Source: Bombyx mori | Taxonomy: Eukaryota > Arthropoda > Insecta > Lepidoptera > Bombycidae | Direction: 5' to 3' | NCBI RefSeq assembly: GCF_030269925.1 | Contig: NC_085123.1 | Coordinates: forward strand, 9,486,001 to 9,550,000 | DNA: 64,000 nucleotides | Part shown: positions 11,101 through 20,803 of the stretch, one piece after another | Position numbering within the stretch: the stretch's first letter is position 1 | Layout: each line of letters starts with the position of its first letter | Program-made: the position numbers and the translations under genes | The notes under the pieces: model-generated | What the model saw: the letters and a program-made list of their open reading frames with translations, nothing else | What the model was told of the DNA's origin: nothing | Databases searched by the model: none

Positions 11101-12763
11101 TATTTGTTTTACGCTTTCGCGTTTATAATCACGAACATTATAAACGCCATTATTTTACGGGCTTTTACCACTTTTTTCACTAGATCTGGAAGCATCGAGA
11201 AGCTATTTAATGTGAAAATCATGGTACATTAGAACTCGTTAGTTAATAATCACCTATATTATTATATTATTATAAATAATTACGTCTAGTTTTTATAAAA
11301 TACGTGCATCTCTATTCAAATAATGTTCAAGAGCTAGAACAACTTCTTTGTCTTTGTAGATAGAATAGCCTGCAACCCACCTCATGGATATCAGCAATGC
11401 CAGGGGTATAGCCAAGACGGTTCCTCCTGCCTCTTGCCACCGCTGCCACCTCTTGTTTTCCAATATCGTTTGGGCAAGCGTCATTGCGGGGTAGATTTTT
11501 AATTCACCATTCTACCTATTTATGACACAATCCAGTCAATTTGACGGGTAGGATAGTAGTTATTATAACACAAGAGAAATTTTGACCTCATGATTCAAGA
11601 TGGTTACATTATCGTGCCTATGTGTTCTTGTCATAGCTTAAGAATAAGAAACCCACGATGTTAACTGCAAAAGCCTACAAGCGATGAATTCTAAATAACA
11701 TCATTTCATTAAACCTTGTTTTGTCGAGGAAAAAATATTAGAGGTTTTTTTTAAAGCTGCAAAAGTCGGCCAGTCTCGTTCTTTAACAAAGAAGCATATT
11801 TTATTGTCTGTAGATTTTTAATTGTAGTGTAACGTGGGCCCAGTGGCGAGGAGAGATAAACAGACAAAGGTTTATCAGCTCATTGCAGGGCCGCAACCAG
11901 ACAATCGAATATAAAATTAACTAAAAAACACAAAGAAGCTCTCAGGGGCAACGTTGGCGAAAAGCTTACTATTCATAATACGTATATTCTTTATACATAA
12001 TATACTACTAAGCAATTTTACTAATAACTATACTATGGAACATTAGCGCCCCGCAAAAAATCCTTGGTGCTTAATCTACAAATCGATTTGCACCAAATTC
12101 TGATCTAAATATTTCTTAGATATTTATTAAATCGTATTTGTGGACGTTATTAATTTTTCTCAACTACGGTCCTGTTTAGACTGTAGGCACGTAGACTTTC
12201 AAAGCCGCCGAATTACGTTGTGGCGGAACACGACTTGGCTCAGTCTTATCTGTCAACAAAACATTACCTGTTATCTAACGAAAGGGTTTGTGAAAATATG
12301 AGGGTAGAGTTCGTTACGGCACGACCATAAACAATATTGCTGATGCATCTTTATGTATTTGTAGGCTACAAATGCGTAGAAGCAATTAATGTATTGTTTG
12401 ATACGTAATCCGTTGGTATGGCTTTAATCACTTGATTTGTTTTTGTTACATTTAAGTGATCAACCGACTTTCTCCTTTTTCTTGTATATCAATATTATTT
12501 TTTTACCAAACTCTAATTATTTAGAACATAGTTTTTGCATATGATAAAGAAAACTAACACATCCAAAAATTATGACACAAAAAAGAACGTACACACAAAA
12601 CACATGCTTAAATAAATTTTGTGTGTTGTGAAGAAATTTTGGTCAAATTCTGATTTAGGTGAATTAAATATTAATATTTAGATCTCAGATGTCGTTATCA
12701 CTGTCGGTTACGACTACAAATAGTCGAACTTGTATAGTCAAAATATGTCCACGTATAATCACT
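11101..12763. other. No gene; small LINE-tail fragment near 11385-11425
   Basis: AT-rich. 11385-11425 (atcagcaatgccaggggtat) is a minus-strand piece of the CR1/Jockey-like LINE tail seen at 30106. The rest shows nothing recognisable. Confidence 0.45.
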
Positions 12764-12973
12764 ACATAGTATAAAACAAAGTCGCTTTCTCTGTCCCTAT
12801 GTATGCTTAAATCTTTAAAACTATGCAACGGATTTTGATACGGTTTTTTTAATAGATTGATTTTAATAGAGTGATTGAAGAGGAAGGTTTATATGTATAA
12901 TAACATCCATTAAATAGTGGAAAAATCAATAATAAATTACAGTTTCCGAAGCGAAGCGAGGGTGGGTCGCTAG
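12764..12973 (+). mobile_element. Non-autonomous Helitron-like element, 3' part
   Basis: Ends ccgaagcgaagcgagggtgg...CTAG followed by host T, the same terminus as at 2219 but intact. The upstream body (aaagtcgctttctctgtccc, caacggattttgatacggtt) is typical of lepidopteran Helitron-type repeats. The 5' limit is uncertain. Confidence 0.6.
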
Positions 12974-13442
12974 TATTTTTATAAACGAAAACTTCAAAGT
13001 GTTCGTAACGCCAGAATTAATCTACTATAAAATATATCGAAGTTGATAAAATGGTTATAATCGTCAAAATGTTTCTCTGTTTGTGTACCTCCTGAAGTTG
13101 AATCTCCGAACAACCCGTCATAGCTTCTTGTAGTTGTCATATCTTTTTTAGTTGCATACATTTATTTTATCTGTTTGTACAGCCTGGTCTTGAATAATAT
13201 TACTAATAGCTATCCATAAATTGCAAGGACTGAGAACTAATTAAGGTGAGTATTGTAAAAAAAATAACGAAAAACAACCTCTATTATAGATAGGTGGAGG
13301 CGGTCATGTTTTATTTATTCACTGACTACGGTAATTATCAACAAACAGATAAGCTTACGGGATACCTGATGTTGAGCGGTAGTAGGACGTCATATGAACC
13401 CGTACGAGTATGTAGCACCCGAGGATACTACCCATTTCCACT
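12974..13442. other. No gene recognised
   Basis: AT-rich. Nothing supported. Confidence 0.4.
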
Positions 13443-13665
13443 TTTTTTCCCCTACCTATGCTGATAGCCTTGAGTGGCTATATCAGCTTCTCCTTGACGT
13501 GTAGGTGAGCTCACGGGGCTCAAACGGGGAGTGTTGCTAACACTGGCCCTAGTAAGAGCAGTGCTTCACAGAATCTACCACTGGATCGGAAACGCGACCC
13601 ACTGAGAAGATCCGGCGAGAAACTCAGTGGGCTGTATCTATGGGTTAATTCACTCGTCACTCGAA
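13443..13665 (-). mobile_element. 5'-truncated Jockey-like LINE 3' end
   Basis: A T-run followed by ctacctatgctgatagcctt and the ccggatcggaaacgcgaccc core, close to the copy at 385-745. Minus strand, 3' UTR only. Confidence 0.7.
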
Positions 13666-14330
13666 GCCTATACAATTGAGTTTCAGACATGTCTCGAAGC
13701 GGGTGACAGTATTCACGTGTGTATTGTCTATTGTTATTAGTATTGTCTATGTGTCATCAGGTCTTCTTTCTCTTGCCCTTAGTCTACAGTATGCAGGGTC
13801 GGCGCAACCGGCTCTCTTATAATTCTGCATAGGGATTTGGCATGAGTTTTACGATCGGCTGTCTGCCAGATGTCACCTCTCCTTGTGTCATATCTTTAGT
13901 AGTTTAACGTGCCATAGGGAGGGGACCTTTTTTTTGTAATGGTCTTTTATTTACTTCATTCATTTTTGGTTCGTTAATATGCATTACAACATTTACGCTA
14001 AAGTTTTAAATTTAAAATGCCGAAACGATAACAGTCGACGAATAAGACTTTTTACATTCGTTTTTCTGTATTTCCGGTAACCGTAGTAAAACGAGTAATT
14101 TAATACCGGATACGCCGTGACTTCGTACAACCATCTATTCAATAAATAAATACATTTAAGTAAGTGCTTAGCGTAACCTTTCAACAACGACAGCATGAAT
14201 GGCGTCACCCACCTTGAATGTCAAAGTCTCATTTGTATCGCATTAAAATAATATGATGGCTAATCCACTCTACAAACTTGTTTCGCGTAGGAATAGACAG
14301 AACGGTACACATCCGTGCGGGCTCATCAGT
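13666..14330. other. No gene recognised
   Basis: AT-rich. A short stretch at 14195-14230 (gcgtcacccaccttgaatg) may be a minus-strand Bm1 scrap. The ORF at 13993-14208 has no motif. Confidence 0.4.
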
Positions 14331-14338
14331 ACACTTTG

Positions 14339-14605
14339 CTCCGGTCACCGTCTTCGTCGAACCCGTCGCTTGCGACGAAGGGCTCGACAAGCGAATTAAC
14401 CCATAGGCACAGCCCACTGAGTTTCTTGCCGGATCTTCTCAGTGAGTCGCGTTTCCAATCCGGTGCTAGATTCTGCGCAGCACTACTCTTGCTACGGTAA
14501 GTGTTAGCATCACTCCGGTTTGAGCCCCGTGAGCTCACCTACTAGTTAAAGTTACGCTGAAATAGTCTCTCAAGGCTATCAGCTTAGGTAGGAAAAAAAA
14601 ACAAA
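14339..14605 (+). mobile_element. 5'-truncated Jockey-like LINE 3' end with short TSD
   Basis: Plus-strand copy ending in aggctatcagcttaggtagg and poly(A). The 8-bp direct repeat acactttg occurs at 14331-14338 and 14606-14613, consistent with a TSD. ORFs across it are remnants of the ORF2 C-terminus and 3' UTR. Confidence 0.7.
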
Positions 14606-14613
14606 ACACTTTG

Positions 14614-15610
14614 TGACTTTATTTACCAGACTCCTGTAACATAAGCGTCCGAAAATAGGTTGACAAACGAACCATTCGGAGACCAAGAACACAAAACTTC
14701 GGCATGCAACCGAAACATTTTTGTACTTAGAAACTGTCCCGCTCGGGGGTCATTCAGGCACAATGTTTAGACATTCAGACGTGACCCTTGGCTATAAACG
14801 TGAAAGTTTTATGTAAATGCGACTCTCTTGTGGCAGCCATCCGTCCGTATTGTATAAGTTGACTAATAAATTAGTTCGCCGCGCTAAGAGATAAGTAAGC
14901 CGAATAAAGGATTACCTTGTTTCGGGCGTGCTTGGGTTGGAGGCTACGGAATACGAAAATAAACTGTGAAGTAATGCCGGGGAGGCATGCGGTCTCGTCA
15001 CTTTGTCACCATAGTGAGTCTGACTAAGGTGAGATTAAAATAAGACGTACATTAGATGCCGAATTAAAGCTATATTTGCGTAAACTTCAAATTATTTTTA
15101 GTGTTTTTGCCGCGCTTGCGACATTGTCGTTCCTCTAAAATTCGGCAAGGTTCTCATGGAATTACAACAATGTAATTAAATGATATTAATAAATCCACTA
15201 TTGGTGTTCTGCTTATTCATGCTTACAGGCACTTTCTTGTGCGTGGCGGCATGTATTATTCAATTGAAAGATCGGCCCGGCCTTATGTCTCAAGGTGAGT
15301 TGCGGCATTTACATTATATCTTTGATAACGATTTCACGTCATCTGAACTGTGAGCTCGGTCCTATACGCATCAAGAACAGTACAATAATATAATACTAAA
15401 ATATAAATGTGTAAACTTGAGGGTAGACATATTTCTTGTTGAACACCAAGTAAAACGATGTCACTTTTGATTCCTGATTTAATCAACAATATGTTATCTT
15501 AACAATTCACTTTAACACTTGTCCAACTTTAACCAGTACGTACAACAGTCACTGAATCACACAACGTAACAAGGATATAGTAAGTGCACCAGGCAAGCGC
15601 AGTCCAACGA
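14614..15610. other. No gene recognised
   Basis: Host sequence between two LINE insertions. No ORF or motif was recognised. Confidence 0.45.
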
Positions 15611-15868
15611 ATGTTCATTTCTTTTTTTTTTTTTTTTTTTATTATTGAAAGTTTACTGGTGGCCCGAAGGCCTTTCCAGTTTCACCAGGACAGGTGGGCG
15701 AGCAAAGGCTCAGCCAAGAGGGGTGGGATTTGCTAACAACTGCCCGAGCGCCTCCGAAGGAGACCTAACAACTCAAGAGCAATTGTTTCGCGAATGAATC
15801 TACTACCGGATCGGAATCGCGACCCGCTGAGAAGATCCGGCGAGAAACTCAGCGGGCTGATGCATGGG

Positions 15869-18751
15869 TTAGGTTGCACGTTGACCTCTTTGTCGAGTTC
15901 GACGAGTACGGTTACCGGGGTCCCTAAGCCTGCCCCTAGTATTAGAGCTGAAGGCATCTAATGCAAAGGTTATTGGATCTGATGGATCCGTAAGGACGTG
16001 TCTAGGGCGTCGACGGTGACTGGCTCCTGCATGATCAGGATTCGGGGAGTAGTCAGCGGCGGCAACGATAAGGCGATTATCATGACGCATAGCCTTATCG
16101 AAGTATCGTTCCGACGCTGACTTCATGTATTTCCGAATTGATTCGAGGCCCAGGTCGTCGTGTAGGTCAACGTTCCTCACGAACCACGGAGCCCCGACAG
16201 CTAACCTGCAAAAGCGGGATTGTAGGGATTGGAGGGTGTCTATGTGTGTGCGGGCCGCGTGAGCGAACACCACACTCGCGTAAGTCATGACGGGCCTTAT
16301 GCAAGTTTTGTAAAGTGTCACCTTGTTCCGAAGGGACATTTTACTCCGCTTACAGATCATGGGGTAGAGTCTACCGAGAATAAACGCGGCACGGTCACGG
16401 ACTGATTTTATATGCGGGCGGAATGTCATCGATGCATCCAGGGTAACGCCCAGGTACTTGACCTTCCTGGCCCAGGGTATGGGTTGTCTAAAGAGAGTAA
16501 TCGGGGGTGTGAGATTCCTCCTCCTAATCCGGGAGGAAATCCGTGTGGAGCTTCCCCTCTGAAATAGCACCGCAGTACTTTTCGCTGGGTTGATGTCTAT
16601 GCGCCATTTTCGGAACCACTGTCCTAGGGCTAGGGCTGCGCTCTGAAGCTTCTTCGCGATTAGGGACTTATTTCTACTAGAATAGTAAACAGTCGTGTCG
16701 TCGGCGAATAAAGCTAAATGGGTCGGCGGCGACCGGGGAATATCGTTGACGAATAAGCTAAATAGGAGGGGTGAGAGGACAGAGCCTTGCGGGACTCCAG
16801 CTGTGAGAGGTCGTGGGGAGGAGCGGGTTCCCTCGACACGATATCGAAAAGAGCGGTTCGACAAGAAGTCCCGTATGATGAGCACGAGACTATCCGGCAC
16901 GCCCATGTTGAATAGTTTGAAAATCAAACCGTTGTGCCAGACTTTGTCGAACGCTTTTGCGACGTCGAAGAAGAGAGCTCCCGTGTATAACGGTTTTGGT
17001 CGATTAAGCCCCACAAGAATGTGCTCCGTGAGGCGGTGCACCTGTTGAACGCATGAGTGATTTGTACGGAATCCGAATTGTTCATCGATGAGAATGCCCT
17101 TGGATGAGACGAAATCTCTGAGGCGCTTGTAGAGCAGACGCTCATACAGCTTGCCTAGAGACATGAGGAGGCTAATCGGGCGGTAACTCGTCGGATGATT
17201 TGTTGGTTTACCGGGTTTATGTATGCCGATAACGTCCGCTTCTTTCCACACCGCGGGAAAGATACAGTTCGCCATAGCGGCATTGAAAATAGATGCCAAC
17301 ATCACGATGAGTTGGACGGGTAGAAGTTTAATAACGCGGTTAGATATACCGTCGGAACCGGGAGCCTTGCGAGGGCGTAGGTCTTTGATCAAGTCTTTAA
17401 CTTCCATCGGGGTGACGGGTGGTAACGCATCCGAGGGTGGCAAGGAGGCTCTGCGTTCTACCTCACTGTCTACTAATTCTACATGAACAGGGTCCACGGA
17501 TTGAGTGCTGGGCGTGCACTGGGTTTGCAATGTATCGGCCAGCAGCTCTGCTTTTTCGTCATCATCAAAGGCCGCGAGTCGGCCTGAGGGGCCTACGAGG
17601 GGGGGCATAGTTACTACCGTATCCGATTTGAGAGTACGAGCTAAGCGGTAGTAAGACCTTTGGGAGGGCGCGAGTCCTTCTAAGAAATCAGACCATCTGG
17701 CATCTCGGACTTCGGCGATGCGAGACTTTACGTCGCGTTGTAGGGCACGCATTCGAATACGATTTTCCGCGGTAGGATACCTGTCGTAGGCGCGTATCGA
17801 GGCGTTCTTAGCTCTAAGGAGTTCCCTAATATCGTCGGACAATTTGAAGCGGTGAAGGAAGTCCTCCGCTACAACTTGTTTCGATGACCTATCTAATGTC
17901 GAGGTGATGTGTGATGTTAAGATGTCTATGGCTTCAGCGGTATCCTGAGGAGACGGGGTAGAGTCCGGGTTAAACGGGAGCGATGGTGGATCAGATTCAG
18001 CCAGGCTGATGCCCAGCGTGTGCCAATCCACCACAGTCCTCGTGACGGGAACGGAATCGGGAGCGCGACCGAGCTTCATAACGACGGGACGGTGGTCTGA
18101 ATCTAACTCTGAAACTACTTCGATCGAGTGTAAGCGCAGAGTTACGTTTTTTAATAACGCTATGTCGAGTATATCCGGGCGATGCGCGATATTTAGCGGG
18201 TAGTGAGTCGGGGTTAACGGAGCGACGATATCGAAGGCGAAATCATCGACTAACGCGTCAAGCCGCCTGCCATTCGGGGTTGTGGTGTGTGAGTTCCACC
18301 TGATGTGTTTACAATTTAGGTCGCCCGCCAGAATGACAGAGCTCCCCATACCGAGCAGCGCCTCGATATCACTGCTTAGAACGATCTTATCCGGTGGAAG
18401 ATAAACGGACGCGATAACGATCGGCGCGTGTCCCGTCAGTGAGATTCGGCACACTGATGCTTCGATATTAGCGAGCGCGGGAGGATCGAGCGGGACGCAA
18501 TGCAGGGCTCTTCTATAGTAAATGACGGTACCACCACCACGGGCAGAGAGCCTGTCGTTCCTGACCATGTTATAGTTCGCGATTTTAGGGTCACGGCGCG
18601 CGGGCTTAAGTAGGGTCTCCTGCACTAAAAAGATATCAATTTGATGGTCACGCAAAAAGTCAGAAACCTGATCACGTTGATTTGCGAGACCGTAAGCGTT
18701 AAAAAATCCTATCGTTACGGATAGGGGCTTTATTCTACTTATATACGCCAT
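15869..18751 (-). CDS. LINE ORF2: apurinic-type endonuclease and reverse transcriptase
   Basis: 960 residues, full length for Jockey ORF2. The endonuclease is at about 1-225, with the N of FFNAYG (18), QET (Glu45), GDLN (144-146) and SDH (218-220). Reverse transcriptase spans about 450-760: RKAPGSDGI (461-469), YRPISLL (523-529), FDVAKAFDKVWH (595-606), GVPQGSVLSPLLF (652-664) and the catalytic FADD (682-685). A C-terminal region rich in Arg closes the protein. The enzyme nicks target DNA and primes cDNA synthesis from the nick. The ATG follows the ORF1 stop by one codon in the same frame (TAA TCA ATG), so it may be translated by re-initiation or readthrough. All key residues are present. Confidence 0.9.
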   Translation of the reverse strand: MAYISRIKPLSVTIGFFNAYGLANQRDQVSDFLRDHQIDIFLVQETLLKPARRDPKIANYNMVRNDRLSARGGGTVIYYRRALHCVPLDPPALANIEASVCRISLTGHAPIVIASVYLPPDKIVLSSDIEALLGMGSSVILAGDLNCKHIRWNSHTTTPNGRRLDALVDDFAFDIVAPLTPTHYPLNIAHRPDILDIALLKNVTLRLHSIEVVSELDSDHRPVVMKLGRAPDSVPVTRTVVDWHTLGISLAESDPPSLPFNPDSTPSPQDTAEAIDILTSHITSTLDRSSKQVVAEDFLHRFKLSDDIRELLRAKNASIRAYDRYPTAENRIRMRALQRDVKSRIAEVRDARWSDFLEGLAPSQRSYYRLARTLKSDTVVTMPPLVGPSGRLAAFDDDEKAELLADTLQTQCTPSTQSVDPVHVELVDSEVERRASLPPSDALPPVTPMEVKDLIKDLRPRKAPGSDGISNRVIKLLPVQLIVMLASIFNAAMANCIFPAVWKEADVIGIHKPGKPTNHPTSYRPISLLMSLGKLYERLLYKRLRDFVSSKGILIDEQFGFRTNHSCVQQVHRLTEHILVGLNRPKPLYTGALFFDVAKAFDKVWHNGLIFKLFNMGVPDSLVLIIRDFLSNRSFRYRVEGTRSSPRPLTAGVPQGSVLSPLLFSLFVNDIPRSPPTHLALFADDTTVYYSSRNKSLIAKKLQSAALALGQWFRKWRIDINPAKSTAVLFQRGSSTRISSRIRRRNLTPPITLFRQPIPWARKVKYLGVTLDASMTFRPHIKSVRDRAAFILGRLYPMICKRSKMSLRNKVTLYKTCIRPVMTYASVVFAHAARTHIDTLQSLQSRFCRLAVGAPWFVRNVDLHDDLGLESIRKYMKSASERYFDKAMRHDNRLIVAAADYSPNPDHAGASHRRRPRHVLTDPSDPITFALDAFSSNTRGRLRDPGNRTRRTRQRGQRAT

Positions 18752-18754
18752 TGA

Positions 18755-20422
18755 TTACCGGCGGAGTGAGGGGAGGACGTACGTATTTAATGACGCGTAT
18801 ACGTCGGTGTATTCCTGCACAACGGCGATAAAGTGTTGTGCAGTGGAGGCAGCGCGAATGGCGTCGCCCAAAGCGTTAACGCGCTCAAAGTTGATCGACT
18901 GAAAGAAGTCGATAGCTAAAGCGAGATTTTCGGACGCGGTCGGAGGGCAAGTCGCGGGAGAGGGACGAGTCGCGGGGGCAGGACGAATCGCGGAGAAGGG
19001 AGTTGTAGCCGTGTTCGTGTACGGCAGCGGTTTCGCCCAGGCCGAGACACTGGGCACCGCCGCCGGAACGAACGCTGGCTTAGCCTGCGACGCAGAGGGT
19101 GCCGAGGCTTTGATGTCTGGGCCGGAAGCTCGGAGGCGGTTTTGGCGGGCGACGCGGCGATTTATTTTCGGGGCTCGGGGGCATCCGCGGTAATTTGCGG
19201 GGTGACCCTGTGTTCGACACAGGACGCAGCTAGGCGGTTCCGTCGCGGTTTTTTGATCGCGAGTGCATAGGGCCGTGGCGTGATCGCCTAAACATTTGAC
19301 GCATCGGGGGCGCGCGTGACAGTTACGGGAAGAGTGCCCATACAATTGACAGTTATGGCACTGGCTAGGAGTGCCTTTTTTATGGGGGGCTTCGACAGCG
19401 ATACCAGAGAGCCTACAGACGGTCTGTGTGTTAAAGATTTTCTTACCCTCGGGGGAAGGCTGGAGAGCGACTAGAACCATATTATATGGCTCCCTACCGC
19501 GACCGGTGTGCATACGGTGCACAGAATTCACTGGTAGGCCTTGTTCTAACAGGTCGGCTTTTACGAGCTCTACATCTAACTCTTTAGGGATTCCGCGTAT
19601 TACAACGCGGAGTTCGCGCTCCTCCTGAAGCGTATAAGTGTGGAAGCTTATACGCTCCTTACGGAGGTAAGAGGTGAGGGCCCTATGGTCATCAGATGAA
19701 TGCACCTTTATTTGAATGCCGTTCGCGAGGTTACGGGCATTCGTGAAATTGATATTTTTGGCCTTAAGGGCCAGGGAAACTCGATCCCAAGCTGCCTTCT
19801 CTTGAAGGATTACCGGAGGAGGGGACTGGGTTTTATTTTGTGCCACCGGACGCGGCGACGGACTGGCACGGGCTGGAGGCGCAACTGGAGTCTGGGGGCG
19901 GGGGCGCGACGCGTTCGCGGCTTTGCTAATTTTAGCGGCCGCGGGAGCTCGAGACTCCGCGGCACGCTTCTTACCCTTTTGTACCAGGGTAAATCCATCC
20001 GTCGATGAGGCGGGGGCGAGGTCGACCTCCATCTCCGAGTCAGAGTCGGAGGACGAGGAGGCGGGCGCCGGTGACCTACGAGCAGGTATTTTGGAGGGCG
20101 CGACGGAGGCCGCGGATGATCGCACAGCTGGAACGGTGGCCACGGCGGACGACGCAGCAGTTTTACTCGCCAGTATAGGCGACGCGGGAACGGCAGGCAC
20201 GACGGAGGTTGCGGTGCTCGATGCAGAAGCTTTGCACGCAGGTACAGGCGACGCAGGAGCAGCGAGCACGGCGGAGTCTTCGAGAGAGCTCGCAGTGTGA
20301 TTGGCCTTGAAAGCCAGAAACTCTGAGGCGAGCTGTGGATGACGAAGTCGGAGGAATTCCGCGAACACAGCGTCCATGATCGCTGAGTGCCCAGGTGGGG
20401 CGGCCCCGGGTCTTGAAGACAC
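18755..20422 (-). CDS. LINE ORF1: Gag-like RNA-binding protein with three zinc knuckles
   Basis: 555 residues. The N-terminal part is low-complexity, rich in Ala, Pro and Ser (residues 50-205), with an acidic patch SDSDSEMEVD at 125-134. A central domain (about 205-350; LRVVIRGIP at 271-279) resembles the PRE_C2HC-associated region of Jockey-type Gag proteins. Three knuckles follow: CHNCQLYGHSSRNC (355-368), CVKCLGDHATALC (374-386) and CVLCRTQGHPANYRGC (399-414). It would coat element RNA and form the ribonucleoprotein with ORF2. The frame is intact, and ORF2 follows in the same frame. Confidence 0.85.
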   Translation of the reverse strand: MSSRPGAAPPGHSAIMDAVFAEFLRLRHPQLASEFLAFKANHTASSLEDSAVLAAPASPVPACKASASSTATSVVPAVPASPILASKTAASSAVATVPAVRSSAASVAPSKIPARRSPAPASSSSDSDSEMEVDLAPASSTDGFTLVQKGKKRAAESRAPAAAKISKAANASRPRPQTPVAPPARASPSPRPVAQNKTQSPPPVILQEKAAWDRVSLALKAKNINFTNARNLANGIQIKVHSSDDHRALTSYLRKERISFHTYTLQEERELRVVIRGIPKELDVELVKADLLEQGLPVNSVHRMHTGRGREPYNMVLVALQPSPEGKKIFNTQTVCRLSGIAVEAPHKKGTPSQCHNCQLYGHSSRNCHARPRCVKCLGDHATALCTRDQKTATEPPSCVLCRTQGHPANYRGCPRAPKINRRVARQNRLRASGPDIKASAPSASQAKPAFVPAAVPSVSAWAKPLPYTNTATTPFSAIRPAPATRPSPATCPPTASENLALAIDFFQSINFERVNALGDAIRAASTAQHFIAVVQEYTDVYASLNTYVLPSLRR

Positions 20423-20527
20423 TCGCCTTGCGGCGAGGCCCCAACTTCTCGGACCTGAGCGGTTCTATTGAACACAGGTGGCGATGCGGCACGATTACTA
20501 CAGGACAAAGAAAAACACAACAAAACG

Positions 20528-20687
20528 GAAATAACAAAAAGAAACAAAACAATTAAACACTTCCAGGAAAGCAGTTTGTCGGCAGATGTAACACGAACAC
20601 AGAAATAACGAAAGGAAACAAAACAAATAAAAACTTCCAGGAAAAAAAAAAAAATACACTTGGTCGGCAGATGTACCACGAACACAG
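20528..20687 (-). repeat. Two tandem units in the LINE 5' UTR
   Basis: Units at 20528-20601 and 20602-20687 share gaaataac, gaaacaaaacaa, acttccaggaaa, gtcggcagatgta and cacgaacacag. The second unit has an expanded A-run. They lie upstream of ORF1 and may act as promoter monomers, as 5' UTR repeats do in some LINEs (inference). Confidence 0.7.
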
Positions 20688-20746
20688 GCCGCGCGAACAA
20701 TGGCCGGGCTAACAAAAGCCGGGCGAACAAAGGCCGGGCGATCGAG
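20688..20746 (-). repeat. 15-bp tandem repeat near the LINE 5' end
   Basis: About four units of gccgggcgaacaaag with variants, at 20688, 20703, 20718 and 20733. It lies between the 74/86-bp tandem units and the element's 5' end. Confidence 0.75.
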
Positions 20747-20803
20747 TGGTCGATGGGCACGTCCGCACGTGACGGGTGCCTCTATCGGAATGATGTTCAT
20801 TTC

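Larger units (their letters stand above)
15622..20792 (-). mobile_element. Full-length Jockey-clade non-LTR retrotransposon
   Basis: A 5.17-kb minus-strand element. Its poly(A) tail appears as the T-run at 15622-15641. It has a 3' UTR related to the short LINE tails elsewhere in the window, then ORF2 (15869-18751), ORF1 (18755-20422) and a 5' UTR of about 370 bases with tandem repeats. The direct repeat atgttcatttc at 15611-15621 and 20793-20803 is a good TSD, so the 5' end appears complete. Both ORFs are uninterrupted. GC content and CpG density are far above the surrounding host DNA. It may be capable of retrotransposition. Confidence 0.85.

Noticed and set aside
19810..20760. A 316-codon minus-strand ORF over the LINE ORF1 region
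   Set aside because: It is an alternative frame of ORF1 and the 5' UTR, dominated by Pro/Arg/Ser runs from GC-rich codons. ORF1 has the recognised zinc knuckles.
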